A stretch of 64,000 bases of DNA, taken from positions 62,001 through 126,000 of the forward strand of contig JBPOGA010000002.1 in the NCBI GenBank assembly GCA_051252415.1. Reading direction: 5' to 3'. Below are positions 1 through 9,180 of this stretch, one piece after another (position 1 is the first letter of the stretch; every line of letters starts with the position of its first letter). The notes below the pieces were generated by a model. The model had not been told where the DNA came from, searched no databases, and saw nothing but the letters and a program-made list of their open reading frames with translations. The translations under genes were made by a program, and so were the position numbers. Origin of the DNA: JBPOFY01 sp051252415 (lineage in GTDB: Bacteria; Verrucomicrobiota; Verrucomicrobiia; Opitutales; Coraliomargaritaceae).

Positions 1-1101
<1,101 letters not shown>

Positions 1102-1228
1102 TGAATTAAAATCGAAATATTAGTAGGTAAGAAGCGGTGCCTTAAAATTCAAAATGCACCGAGGAAACAAGCCAAGCAATACTAGGTGCGGCAAGTTTCA
1201 AGGTGTTTATTCACAGAAGCCGAAGGAT

Positions 1229-1909
1229 TTATGTATTTCCAAAATATGTATCGTCTTCCGTGATCGCGTCCATCTCTGCCTTCAATTGCTCGGCAGCGAC
1301 CTTGCTGTCTGCCGATTGTAGCGTAGATGCCCCCTCAAAATGCACTGCCTTCACCTCTATACGACTAAATGGCACAGGTATATAAAACTTATCCCAGCTT
1401 TTTAACCGCCATGCAGATGTCATATTAAATGACAGCAATACAATCGGCGCGCCAGTCTTCATGGCCACTGCCACAGCTCCAGGCTTCATATCATACATAG
1501 GGCCACGTGAGCCATCTGGAGTGACCCCGACATCATAACCCGCCTCGTTTGCAGCTATCAATTCACGAAATGCCTGTGCACCTCGTCCATAGCGTGAACC
1601 CCGGACAGGCAAAATACCCAGGGTTTCAAAAAAACCTGCCAACCATCCACCATCGGAGCTCGCACTGATAATCGTCGCCAACTTTCGTTTCCGAAAATGA
1701 CGACGGAAAAATTCTGGTGCCGCAAACAATCGATTATGCCAAACAATGATAATCGAAGGCTTCGGCGGAGAATCCATCAATGCCTGCATATCACTTCCCC
1801 AATGGAATCTGAATGTACGTGACCAGACCCGAACGAGCAAAACAACGATCCATAGCAAAAAGCGCTCATGCTTTTTCAATTGCTTCGGTGTCGTGGAGGA
1901 TTTGCTCAT
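1229..1909 (-). CDS. DUF374 lysophospholipid acyltransferase-like protein
   Basis: Likely a membrane-associated acyltransferase of the DUF374 branch of the LPLAT superfamily, which acts on lipid or lipid A-type acceptors. Seen: a hydrophobic N-terminal segment (LLWIVVLLVRVW), a conserved IIIVWHNRLFAAPEFFRR segment, then SASSDGGW, and VTPDGSRGP followed by KPGAVAVAMKTGAPIVLLSF, the order typical of the family. The ATG at 1909 (MSKSSTTPKQ) is chosen; the frame is open further to a TTG at 1945, which has a better-spaced AAGG upstream, so a 12-residue longer form is possible. It is separate from the citrate synthase gene, which ends with its own terminator. The acyl donor and acceptor are unknown. 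Confidence 0.82.
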   Translation of the reverse strand: MSKSSTTPKQLKKHERFLLWIVVLLVRVWSRTFRFHWGSDMQALMDSPPKPSIIIVWHNRLFAAPEFFRRHFRKRKLATIISASSDGGWLAGFFETLGILPVRGSRYGRGAQAFRELIAANEAGYDVGVTPDGSRGPMYDMKPGAVAVAMKTGAPIVLLSFNMTSAWRLKSWDKFYIPVPFSRIEVKAVHFEGASTLQSADSKVAAEQLKAEMDAITEDDTYFGNT

Positions 1910-1974
1910 TTGTAAAAACGATGTGCGTTTCCTCAGACATGGCAATGCCTTGTCTGTAGAAGCTTACGATATCC

Positions 1975-2003
1975 AAAAAAGGGCGACTATGAATAGTCAC
2001 CCT
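1975..2003 (-). terminator. rho-independent terminator of gltA
   Basis: Read on the minus strand there is a hairpin with arms GGGTGACTA and TAGTCGCCC (one U-G pair) and a four-base loop, followed by six T. It lies just downstream of the citrate synthase stop codon. Confidence 0.75.
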
Positions 2004-2023
2004 TTAGAAAAGTTGGATTCAGA

Positions 2024-3313
2024 TTAGCGGTCGGCGACCTTAACGAAGTCACGAATACCTTTGCCGATGTATATTTGACGTGGGCGATGAATGCGGCTCT
2101 TTGGGTTTTCAGCAATTTCCTTCCAGTTGGCGATCCAGCCTGGCATACGGCCAATTGCGAACATTACGGTAAACATTTCGACTGGAATACCAATCGCCTT
2201 GAGCAAGATACCACTGTAGAAATCAACATTCGGATAGAGCTTACGTTTCACGAAATACTCATCTTCAAGTGCGGCCTGTTCGAGGTGTTTTGCGATGTCT
2301 AAAAGCGGATCGTCAATACCAAGCCCTGAAAGCACCCGCTCGGAGCTCTTACCAAGGATCTTCGCACGAGGATCATAGTTCTTATATACACGATGACCGA
2401 AGCCCATGAGTTTCGCCTCGCCCTTCTTAGCCGCCTCAATAAAGCGTGAACCATCATCACCTGCAGCATGAATGTCTTCTAGCATCTTGATCACAGCCAT
2501 GTTAGCACCACCATGGGAAGGCCCCCAAAGCGCGCACACACCTGCAGATACTGAAGCAAAGAGATTCGCACCACCAGAAGCGACCATACGGACGGTCGAA
2601 GTAGAACAGTTTTGTTCATGGTCTGCGTGCAAGAGTAAGAAAAGGTCGAGGGCATCCGCAGCCCCACAAGAATCCACGTATGGGTTGTATGGCTCCGAGA
2701 ACATCATATGCAGGAAGTTCTCTGCGTAGCGACGCTTAGGATCTGGAAATACAAAAGGTAGGCCCTGCTTCATGCGATAGGTCATGGCAGCAATCGTGCG
2801 CACCTTCGAAATCAAGAGTGCCGCCGTTTCATCGAAATGCGCCAGATCTTGCTCACGATCATTTGAAGACATTTCTGGATAGTAAGCGCCGAGAGCATTT
2901 AACATCGACGAAAGGATTGCCATCGGGTGCGCATTACTTGGGAAACCATCGAAGTGACTGTGCATGCCTGTGTGAATCGAAGCATTATTGCGTATATGCT
3001 GACGGAAGGCGGTCACGCGTTCATCCGTTGGCAATTCACCATAAATGACCAACATCGCCACTTCAAGGAAAGTGGAATGCTCCGCTAATTGCTCAATGGG
3101 GTAACCGCAGTGGCGAAGGATACCTTTTTCACCATCAATAAAGGAGATCTGACTTAGGCATGAGCCTGTATTGCCATAGCCCTCATCAAACATGATGTGC
3201 CCTGTCTTCGCGCGCAATGTGCGAGTATCCAAAGCTTTTTCGCCTTCGGTCCCCTCAATAATTGGGAAGTCAAAATTTTCGTCTCCGAGTCGGATAGTGC
3301 CAGTGGTTTCCAT
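2024..3313 (-). CDS. gltA: citrate synthase
   Basis: Condenses acetyl-CoA and oxaloacetate to citrate, the entry step of the TCA cycle. The 429-residue product is full length for the hexameric, NADH-sensitive type found in Gram-negative bacteria. Catalytic residues are visible: His267 in GPSHGGAN, His307 in GFGHRVYKNYDPRAK and Asp364 in VDFYSG; His232 lies in HADHEQNCSTS. The start MET at 3313 is the only ATG that gives the usual N-terminal beta-rich region. A hairpin terminator follows at 1975-2003, so transcription probably ends here. The gene is separated from hisH upstream by about 60 bases, which leaves room for its own promoter. Confidence 0.98.
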   Translation of the reverse strand: METTGTIRLGDENFDFPIIEGTEGEKALDTRTLRAKTGHIMFDEGYGNTGSCLSQISFIDGEKGILRHCGYPIEQLAEHSTFLEVAMLVIYGELPTDERVTAFRQHIRNNASIHTGMHSHFDGFPSNAHPMAILSSMLNALGAYYPEMSSNDREQDLAHFDETAALLISKVRTIAAMTYRMKQGLPFVFPDPKRRYAENFLHMMFSEPYNPYVDSCGAADALDLFLLLHADHEQNCSTSTVRMVASGGANLFASVSAGVCALWGPSHGGANMAVIKMLEDIHAAGDDGSRFIEAAKKGEAKLMGFGHRVYKNYDPRAKILGKSSERVLSGLGIDDPLLDIAKHLEQAALEDEYFVKRKLYPNVDFYSGILLKAIGIPVEMFTVMFAIGRMPGWIANWKEIAENPKSRIHRPRQIYIGKGIRDFVKVADR

Positions 3314-3374
3314 GATAGTAGTAATTAGATATTTTGTTTAAAGGCTTTGCAAGTGAAGGAAGTATGAAAGGTAT

Positions 3375-4013
3375 TTATAATACCCGCAAAAAGTTCCGAT
3401 AGAGTTGCAAGCCCTTGGCTTGACTCTTTTCTGGGTGAAATTGCGTCGCGTAGCATTTACCGGAACGTATCCCAGAAACAAAACGGCCCCCATAATTCGT
3501 TTCGAAAAGTGCGATAGAAGGATCCTCAGGAGCGATGTAATAACTGTGAACAAAGTAGAATTGATCTACCCCACTCTCCAAGCCATCGAGAATTGGATCC
3601 GTTGAGTCAAAAGTCACCGCATTCCAACCCATATGTGGAATCTTTAAGGATGGGTCAATTTGGAAGCGCTTTACTCGGCCTTTGAAGACTCCGAGTGCGG
3701 GAGTGTCCCCCTCCTCCGAATGCTCAAACAAGGCCTGCAAGCCGAGGCAAATACCAAAGAAGGGCTTGTCTTGGGCAATCCACTCACGAATAGCGTCATC
3801 AAATCCAGTCTCTTTCAAAAGACGCATCGCATCCACAATCGCTCCCTGGCCAGGAAAGATAAGTGCATCCGCATCTCCAATTTGTTCTGGCTGATTAACG
3901 AGCTGCGCATCCGCGCCGACATGCTCCCAAGCTCTAACAACACTTCGCAAGTTACCCATACCGTAATCAATTACGGCAAGGCGTGGCTTAGTATTTGCTT
4001 CTGATGCGCTCAT
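3375..4013 (-). CDS. hisH: imidazole glycerol phosphate synthase, glutaminase subunit HisH
   Basis: Supplies ammonia from glutamine to HisF in the fifth step of histidine synthesis, forming imidazole glycerol phosphate and AICAR. The class I amidotransferase triad is present: Cys in GICLGLQALFE and His-Glu in QFHPEKS near the C-terminus. The N-terminal AVIDYGMGNLRSV is typical. The oxyanion loop reads PGQGAI where many homologues have PGVGAF. The ATG at 4013 (MSASEANTKP) gives 212 residues; an upstream TTG at 4040 would only add nine residues with no homology. hisB and hisC lie upstream on the same strand, but 258 bases containing a long inverted repeat separate them from hisH. The partner hisF is not in the window. 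Confidence 0.96.
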   Translation of the reverse strand: MSASEANTKPRLAVIDYGMGNLRSVVRAWEHVGADAQLVNQPEQIGDADALIFPGQGAIVDAMRLLKETGFDDAIREWIAQDKPFFGICLGLQALFEHSEEGDTPALGVFKGRVKRFQIDPSLKIPHMGWNAVTFDSTDPILDGLESGVDQFYFVHSYYIAPEDPSIALFETNYGGRFVSGIRSGKCYATQFHPEKSQAKGLQLYRNFLRVL

Positions 4014-4134
4014 GGGGAAACGCAATACGCTGTGGATCAAGGCATAAGATGCAAGCCGACAAAGTTTTCGATTAGGAAAAATTCACAAACAAAACCTAAT
4101 AGGCCCCATTAGGAAAACTGAGAATCAGACAGGT

Positions 4135-4242
4135 AAAGGTAGCGGCGGACGTCCCGACCGCCATCCGTGAAGAGCGTTCGAACATGATTAAAACATCGCC
4201 GACAACGCAGCAATGGCGGTCGGGACGTCCGCCGCTACCTTT
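4135..4242. repeat. perfect 30-bp inverted repeat with 48-bp spacer
   Basis: Arms 4135-4164 and 4213-4242 are exact reverse complements (arm begins AAAGGTAGCGGCGGACGTCC). It sits between hisB and hisH. The GGTAGCG...CGCTACC ends recur in other intergenic palindromes here (7443-7563, 18940-19017, 24623-24750), which suggests a family of non-coding, possibly mobile, palindromic repeats. It could form a very stable hairpin in RNA and so act as a terminator or a processing site between the two his genes. Confidence 0.9.
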
Positions 4243-4271
4243 TCACTCACGACAAGCAGGAATAGCAACCC

Positions 4272-4874
4272 CTAGCTAGACAAAGTGCCCTTGGTGCTAG
4301 GCAATGCATCGCCCATGCGAGGATCAATCGTCGTCGCCATATCGAGTGCACGTGCAAACGCCTTGAAAATCGCCTCCGCGATGTGGTGCGGCTCTTCACC
4401 ATATTCAAGGTTGATGTGTAGATTACACGCCGCCTCGTTGGCGAAGGCTTGGAAAAACTCCTTCACGAGCACGATGTTGAAATCGCGCACCATCGGAAAC
4501 TGGTAATCGACTTTATAGACAAAGGCCTGACGGTTCGACAAATCTAGGGCAACACGTGCTAAAGACTCATCCATAGGTAAGAGAAAGAATCCGTAACGTC
4601 GGATGCCTCGCTTATCGGACAAGGCCTGCTTGATCAACTGCCCCAAGACAATACCTGTATCCTCGACCATGTGGTGATAGTCCACATCGATGTCACCAGT
4701 TGCTTTGACCTTAAGATCAAATAAACCGTGCTTTGCAAATAGCGTCAGCATGTGATCGAAAAAAGGTATCCCTGTATCGATTTCAGACACGCCTGTGCCA
4801 TCGACATTCAGCTCCATTTGGATCTGAGTCTCTTTTGTATTACGAGTGAGTTTTGCTATGCGTGGTTCAGCCAT
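4272..4874 (-). CDS. hisB: imidazoleglycerol-phosphate dehydratase
   Basis: Dehydrates imidazole glycerol phosphate to imidazole acetol phosphate in histidine synthesis. The 200-residue product is a monofunctional HisB, without the phosphatase domain of enterobacteria. Both manganese-binding motifs are visible: DVDYHHMVEDTG near residue 65 and EEPHHIAEAIFKAFARA near residue 165, together with FFDHML near the start. The ATG at 4874 overlaps the end of hisC by 19 bases, so the two are probably translationally coupled. Product and substrate link it directly to HisH/HisF before it and HisC after it in the pathway. Confidence 0.97.
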   Translation of the reverse strand: MAEPRIAKLTRNTKETQIQMELNVDGTGVSEIDTGIPFFDHMLTLFAKHGLFDLKVKATGDIDVDYHHMVEDTGIVLGQLIKQALSDKRGIRRYGFFLLPMDESLARVALDLSNRQAFVYKVDYQFPMVRDFNIVLVKEFFQAFANEAACNLHINLEYGEEPHHIAEAIFKAFARALDMATTIDPRMGDALPSTKGTLSS

Positions 4875-5947
4875 GATTGGACGGCGGTTAAAAATACCTT
4901 CATTTCCGTATCAGTTCCTATGCTGACGCGGATGAAAGAGCAAGTTAAAGGATGACTTGGGAAATAACGGACTAATACCTTTTCCGCCTTCAAATGCTCG
5001 AATAATGAGGCGGCAACTAGCGCTCCTGTCTCATTGTGTGCATTCTTCGGCTCGGAAAAAAGAAAATTGGATGCTGACGGGTAAGTAAACCAGCCCAAGG
5101 CATCGAGCTGCTTTAGAGTAAACTCACGGGTCGCAATCACTTTTGCGCGCTGAGCTTCAAAATAATCGACATCTTCAAACGCAGCAAGCGCAGCAGCCTG
5201 AGCGATACGATCCAAATTATACGCATCACGCACACGATCTAGTATGCCGATGACAGCTACGTCGGCCAAAGCAAAGCCCACACGCATACCAGCCAAACCA
5301 TAGGATTTGGAGAAGGTGCGAACCACAACCAGATTCTGATACTCTTTCAACAAGGCGATAGCACTCTCACCACCAAAATCGACATAGGCTTCATCAACCA
5401 CCAATAAGCCGTCAATTCGGTCCAATATCGCCGCAATCTCTTCCAGAGGGAAAGCCACGCCCGTTGGCGCATTTGGCGAAGTCAAGAAGACGACTGCAGC
5501 GTCCGCCGCAACTATCGCATCAACGTCCAACTTCATCTCGCGAGTAAAAGGCAGATCCAAAAGCGCCTTATCCGACATTCCAGCGACAACTGGATAGAGC
5601 GAATAACTAGGAACGGTATGCGCAGCCCCCTTAGCATCGACAAAACAACGCGTTATCAAATCGAGTATATTATCCGAACCATTACCAATAATCACATTGG
5701 CGGCCGTGAAACCAAACCTCTCACCAATCGCAGCACGCAGACGCCTACTAACCGGTTCAGGGTATTTACGTAAATCCTCCACCTCCGCAGCGACTGCAGG
5801 TGCTACCTTTGGTGAAGGTGGATATGGGTTCTCATTAGTATTGAGTTTCACCCAACCATCTCCCTGTGGTTGTTCGCCCGGCACGTATGCGTGCAGATTT
5901 TGAACATGCGGCAGGGCCCGCGAAGAAGCATCAAAGGTTCGTTCCAT
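4856..5947 (-). CDS. hisC: histidinol-phosphate aminotransferase
   Basis: PLP-dependent transfer of an amino group from glutamate to imidazole acetol phosphate, giving histidinol phosphate. A class I/II aminotransferase of 363 residues: LNTNENPYPPSP near residue 35, IIGNGSDN near 87, VVDEAYVDF near 183 and the PLP lysine Lys214 in RTFSKSYGLAGMRVGF. It is the first gene of a hisC-hisB pair, whose ends overlap by 19 bases. The ATG at 5947 gives the usual N-terminus. Homologues may also act on aromatic amino acids, but the adjacent hisB and nearby hisH favour the histidine role. Confidence 0.96.
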   Translation of the reverse strand: MERTFDASSRALPHVQNLHAYVPGEQPQGDGWVKLNTNENPYPPSPKVAPAVAAEVEDLRKYPEPVSRRLRAAIGERFGFTAANVIIGNGSDNILDLITRCFVDAKGAAHTVPSYSLYPVVAGMSDKALLDLPFTREMKLDVDAIVAADAAVVFLTSPNAPTGVAFPLEEIAAILDRIDGLLVVDEAYVDFGGESAIALLKEYQNLVVVRTFSKSYGLAGMRVGFALADVAVIGILDRVRDAYNLDRIAQAAALAAFEDVDYFEAQRAKVIATREFTLKQLDALGWFTYPSASNFLFSEPKNAHNETGALVAASLFEHLKAEKVLVRYFPSHPLTCSFIRVSIGTDTEMKVFLTAVQSWLNHA

Positions 5948-6053
5948 AAATAAGACGATTTGTTGAAATCACGAATCAGCGAGAATGCACACAAATAATG
6001 TCAGAGCGATACAGATTTCTAGGAATATGAGGACACCAAAGACTGCAAAATTG

Positions 6054-6198
6054 GGCAGAATCATTTGACGGCAGAATCATTACGACTCTGACGAACCCCT
6101 AATAATGCATTGAGGATAGCTGAATTTTATATGTGCATTCTACCCTACCACTTTGCAAAGTGGATTTGAAAATGATTCTGTCGTCAAATGATTCTGTC
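6054..6198. repeat. MITE-like element with 28-bp terminal inverted repeats
   Basis: Arms 6054-6081 and 6171-6198 are reverse complements with two mismatches. Each arm itself holds the phrase CAGAATCATTTGAC followed by a second CAGAATCATT. Inside is a 16-base perfect palindrome, CCACTTTGCAAAGTGG (6148-6163). The element is about 145 bases, has no coding capacity, and lies between hisC and the 3' end of rlmN. The form fits a small non-autonomous transposable element or a dispersed palindromic repeat. Confidence 0.7.
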
Positions 6199-6228
6199 TT
6201 ATCACTGCTTCGTAATCTTCGGCAGTAA

Positions 6229-7311
6229 TCAGACCTCCAGGGTTGCGGCTCGCTTTGGCATACGCTTTGCCTTGAGCTGACCGCAGCCCGCAGCGACATC
6301 TATCCCACGACGCTGACGTACGGTGCTCGGCAGCCCTGCATCCTGTATGATCTGCTGAAAGGCACGCACGCGTTCATCTCCTGGCGCTTGGCCGTCGAAG
6401 CCCTCTGTAGCATTCAATGGGATTAAATTTACATGTGCATCCATCCCCTTCAGCAAAGCAGCGAGTCTGTGAGCATGATCGTCACTATCATTAACGCCAC
6501 GAATAAGGGTCCATGCAAAGAACACACGAGCACGCTTGATCGCAGAATACTCACGACAGGCCTCTAATAGCTCTGATAACGGCCAGCGCTTATTGATCGG
6601 GACCAATTGACCACGCTCCTCATCGCTGGCACCATGTAAACTGACTGCGAGCGAGTAGCGCTTTAGGTGACGCGTCAGCTTCTGAATACCCGGAATATAG
6701 CCAACTGTGCTGATCGCCACACGCGCAGGACCAATATTGAGCCCTCGATTATCCGTTAAGATCTCAAGGGCTTCCATAGTCGGTTCAAAATTATGTAGCG
6801 GCTCCCCCATTCCCATCATCACGATGTTGCGCAGATGCTCTCCAGGGTTCGTTCGCCGCAACTCACGCACAACATGATGCGCTTGGGCAACAATTTCGCC
6901 TGCGCTTAAATTACGTGAAAAGCCCATCTGGCCAGTGGCACAAAAGACACAGCCCATGGCACAACCGACCTGACTACTGAGGCACGCCGTGAATCGCCCC
7001 GGGAATCCCATCTGAACTGATTCCACTTCAGAACCATCCTGCATGCGTAACAAATACTTACGAGTAAAGCCGTCCACACTCGGCGTTTCATCGATAAGCT
7101 CCATTTTCGAAAATGGCACTGCAGCTTCACTCTCCAGCCAACGCTGTATTGGAGGCAGAATGCCTGGCGCATGGGAAAGGTCATCGCATAGCAGTTGCCG
7201 CTGCACAGCGCTGAACAAAGGGCGCGCATGCACTGGATTGACGCCAGAACTCGCTAAAGCAGCCTCCATCTCTGTGTAGCTCAATCCTTCTAATGTGTGC
7301 TTCATCTTCAT
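6229..7311 (-). CDS. rlmN: 23S rRNA (adenine2503-C2)-methyltransferase / tRNA A37 methyltransferase
   Basis: Radical SAM enzyme that methylates C2 of A2503 in 23S rRNA and A37 in some tRNAs. The 360-residue protein has the cluster motif at Cys117, Cys121 and Cys124 (GCAMGCVFCATGQMG), the preceding Cys110 in ACLSSQ that resolves the covalent intermediate, and the methyl-carrying Cys343 in DVAAGCGQLKAK. VMMGMGEPLHNFE and SLHGASDEERGQLVPINK are family signatures. The ATG at 7311 starts MKMKHTLEG; a second in-frame ATG lies two codons later. A MITE-like repeat lies within 31 bases of the stop codon. Confidence 0.97.
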   Translation of the reverse strand: MKMKHTLEGLSYTEMEAALASSGVNPVHARPLFSAVQRQLLCDDLSHAPGILPPIQRWLESEAAVPFSKMELIDETPSVDGFTRKYLLRMQDGSEVESVQMGFPGRFTACLSSQVGCAMGCVFCATGQMGFSRNLSAGEIVAQAHHVVRELRRTNPGEHLRNIVMMGMGEPLHNFEPTMEALEILTDNRGLNIGPARVAISTVGYIPGIQKLTRHLKRYSLAVSLHGASDEERGQLVPINKRWPLSELLEACREYSAIKRARVFFAWTLIRGVNDSDDHAHRLAALLKGMDAHVNLIPLNATEGFDGQAPGDERVRAFQQIIQDAGLPSTVRQRRGIDVAAGCGQLKAKRMPKRAATLEV

Positions 7312-7951
7312 CTAAGTGCGCACGGTAGAGCGCAAAGACCACGTAGTGCAACCTAAAGGATGTGCTCTATGACTATGTTTGTAGAGACAGAGTTCTGTTT
7401 CTTACTTAAAGGGGTAATACCAATTTGAATAAGGTTTGGAGCGGTAGCGCAGGTCCGTCTCGGACCGCACGATGGATCAAAACGTTCAGAATCAAATTGC
7501 GGCGCCGTTTCGACAAGCTCAAGGCCCTGAGGCTCTCGAAGGGCGAGACGCGCCAGCGCTACCAAAACGGCAACTTAAAAAGGTCAAACCTTTCTAAAAG
7601 TGGAAGAGTCCATTCCCCCGCTAAGGGGCGCGAAATTACGCTAAGCCTGTAATTAAATCTAAGAGAACAAGCTTAATTGGTCGGGACGACTGCCCCAGCC
7701 GTCCGAGATGCATACGTGACCTTCGGACGCATGAGGGCTGTAAAGGCCTAAGGATAGGTAGCAAGCGTCTCGTAAAATTAATATAAGTCTACATACCCAG
7801 CCTTAAACATATGCTAGACGCTCGATAATTCGTATAGAAATACGTGCTAGAATGACACAAATCACTCCTCTTTAGAGCTTCCTTAACTTATGAATATGGT
7901 GTTCATTGAAGACTGCCAATTCGGCATCAATAACATCAAATATAGTATATT
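7312..7951. other. 640-bp intergenic region between rlmN and a small lipoprotein gene
   Basis: No credible gene. It holds the repeat at 7443-7564, a partial match (about 7618-7645, GGGGCGCGAAATTACGCTAAGC) to the repeat at 15391-15548, and a G/C-rich stretch at 7680-7770 with weak symmetry. The last 100 bases before 7952 are AT-rich and presumably carry the lipoprotein promoter, but no convincing -35/-10 pair was found. Confidence 0.6.
7443..7564. repeat. intergenic palindromic repeat, copy 1 (pair of 24602-24760)
   Basis: Bounded by GGTAGCGC (7443-7450) and GCGCTACC (7556-7563). It contains an internal hairpin GGTCCG-TCT-CGGACC (7452-7466). Bases 7498-7564 match 24685-24751 at 66 of 67 positions although the two copies are 17 kb apart. 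Confidence 0.9.
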
Positions 7952-8110
7952 ATGAAATCACTATCTACACTCGCAATTGCAGCACTCATGTTTGGCGGGA
8001 TCGCATTCCTCACTGGTTGCGGCGAAAAAAGCGAAGCTGAAAAAGCAGCGGACGCAATCGAAGACGCAGGCAAGGACGCTGCGGATGCACTCAAAGACGC
8101 AACTAATTAA
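7952..8110 (+). CDS. small lipoprotein, 52 aa
   Basis: The short frame starts MKSLSTLAIAALMFGG and has a lipobox LTGC with the lipidated Cys at residue 23, so a mature peptide of 30 residues anchored to a membrane is predicted. The mature part is rich in Ala, Asp, Lys and Glu (EKAADAIEDAGKDAADALKD), periodic as in an amphipathic helix. This layout recalls entericidin-like small lipoproteins, but no specific family can be claimed. A strong terminator follows 25 bases after the stop, which supports a real, independently expressed gene. The role is unknown; cell-envelope stress or packing is a guess. Confidence 0.72.
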   Translation: MKSLSTLAIAALMFGGIAFLTGCGEKSEAEKAADAIEDAGKDAADALKDATN

Positions 8111-8135
8111 GCGTTTTTCGACTTTCAAATACAAA

Positions 8136-8166
8136 GGACGCTCTCGTATGAGAGCGTCCTTTTTTT
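8136..8166 (+). terminator. rho-independent terminator of the small lipoprotein gene
   Basis: Ten-base perfect stem GGACGCTCTC/GAGAGCGTCC with loop GTAT (8136-8159), followed by seven T (8160-8166). Confidence 0.92.
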
Positions 8167-8489
8167 GGGGTCTATAAGGGGAGATTTAGGTATAAGAATC
8201 TCCACTCATGGGCTAACAATTGCAAAAGGGAATATGTAGCCGCGTCACTCTGCTGACGCGTTCTCACGATGGGCCGCTGGATCAGGACACGGCAGCAGAG
8301 TGCCATTGCTACAAAGGACCAACAGCTCACACGCCGCCGACGACGAGCCAATGCCTTCCCTTCTACACAAGGGCGGACGCGTTTTTCACGTGTCCGCCAA
8401 TTACAAGCGTATCCAAGACCTTAGGTCATAATGTCTGTATCAATCGGCATTAACACCACAAGCATCGACCCACCCCTTACCTGTAGGCA
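8167..8489. other. intergenic region between two convergent terminators
   Basis: No credible gene. Two weak palindromes are visible: CACTCTGCTG with CAGCAGAGTG (about 8250-8303), and GGCGGACGCG with an imperfect partner ending in GTCCGCC (about 8370-8398). They may be decayed repeats of the kinds seen elsewhere in the window. Confidence 0.5.
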
Positions 8490-8519
8490 CAAAAAAAGCC
8501 TCGGCGAACCGAGGCTTTT
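8490..8519 (-). terminator. rho-independent terminator of the PEP-CTERM gene
   Basis: On the minus strand, AGCCTCGG-TTCG-CCGAGGCT followed by seven T. It lies 23 bases past the stop codon of the gene at 8542-9135. Confidence 0.92.
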
Positions 8520-8541
8520 GAAAATGTATGTTCTTTTAGAA

Positions 8542-9135
8542 CTAAGCGCGACGACGGCGAACCATCACAGCTGTAAGTGCCAACAAACCAGCAAGTGCTG
8601 CGGATGTTGATGGCTCAGGAACAGCTTGAAGTTGGAACGAAGGCGCACCAGCAATGTTTACTCCAGCAAGTGTAGCACCAACCAAATTAGCACCTGCGAC
8701 GAGCGTACTGCCTGTTCCATCTGTCAATGTTGAAACATCAAATGCATTGGAATTAAAGTCAGTGCCACCACCATTACCTGGCTTTACACCCCACTCAGCA
8801 CCATTATTGAGATCTAGGAAGATAAGACCAGTCAAACCACTTGCAGCTTCACTCCATTGTATTGCAAGTTGCTGACCAGCAATACCATCAGAATTAAACG
8901 TTGCTACTGATCCGCTAAAGAAACCAGGAGCACCAGCAGAATTAGAGGCAGTTGAGCCTAGTGAATTAAAGACCGCACCGTCCCATGTGCCAACATGAAC
9001 GAGATCAGTAGGTGCCAAATCAGCACCACCAAGACCCGAGAGGTTGTTATTAACGATAGCAGTGAAGCTAATTGACGTCGCGCATGCCATAGAGCAAATG
9101 CTCAAAAGCGAGAGTAATGTTATTGTTTTTTTCAT
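8542..9135 (-). CDS. PEP-CTERM sorting domain protein
   Basis: A secreted protein of 197 residues with an N-terminal signal peptide (MKKTITLLSLLSICSMACA) and a C-terminal PEP-CTERM tail: VPEPSTSA, a hydrophobic helix LAGLLALTAVMV and the basic end RRRRA. The tail is recognised by an exosortase, which removes it and is thought to pass the protein to the cell surface or matrix. The middle is low in charge and rich in Gly, Asn and Thr, without a recognised domain. The ATG at 9135 is preferred to a TTG at 9174 because it begins the signal peptide. The TIGR02597-type gene upstream ends 45 bases before it on the same strand, so the two may be cotranscribed. No exosortase is in the window. Confidence 0.88.
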   Translation of the reverse strand: MKKTITLLSLLSICSMACATSISFTAIVNNNLSGLGGADLAPTDLVHVGTWDGAVFNSLGSTASNSAGAPGFFSGSVATFNSDGIAGQQLAIQWSEAASGLTGLIFLDLNNGAEWGVKPGNGGGTDFNSNAFDVSTLTDGTGSTLVAGANLVGATLAGVNIAGAPSFQLQAVPEPSTSAALAGLLALTAVMVRRRRA

Positions 9136-9180
9136 TATGTTGTTATTTGAGTTAATTAATTGTAGCAAATACAAGATTTT

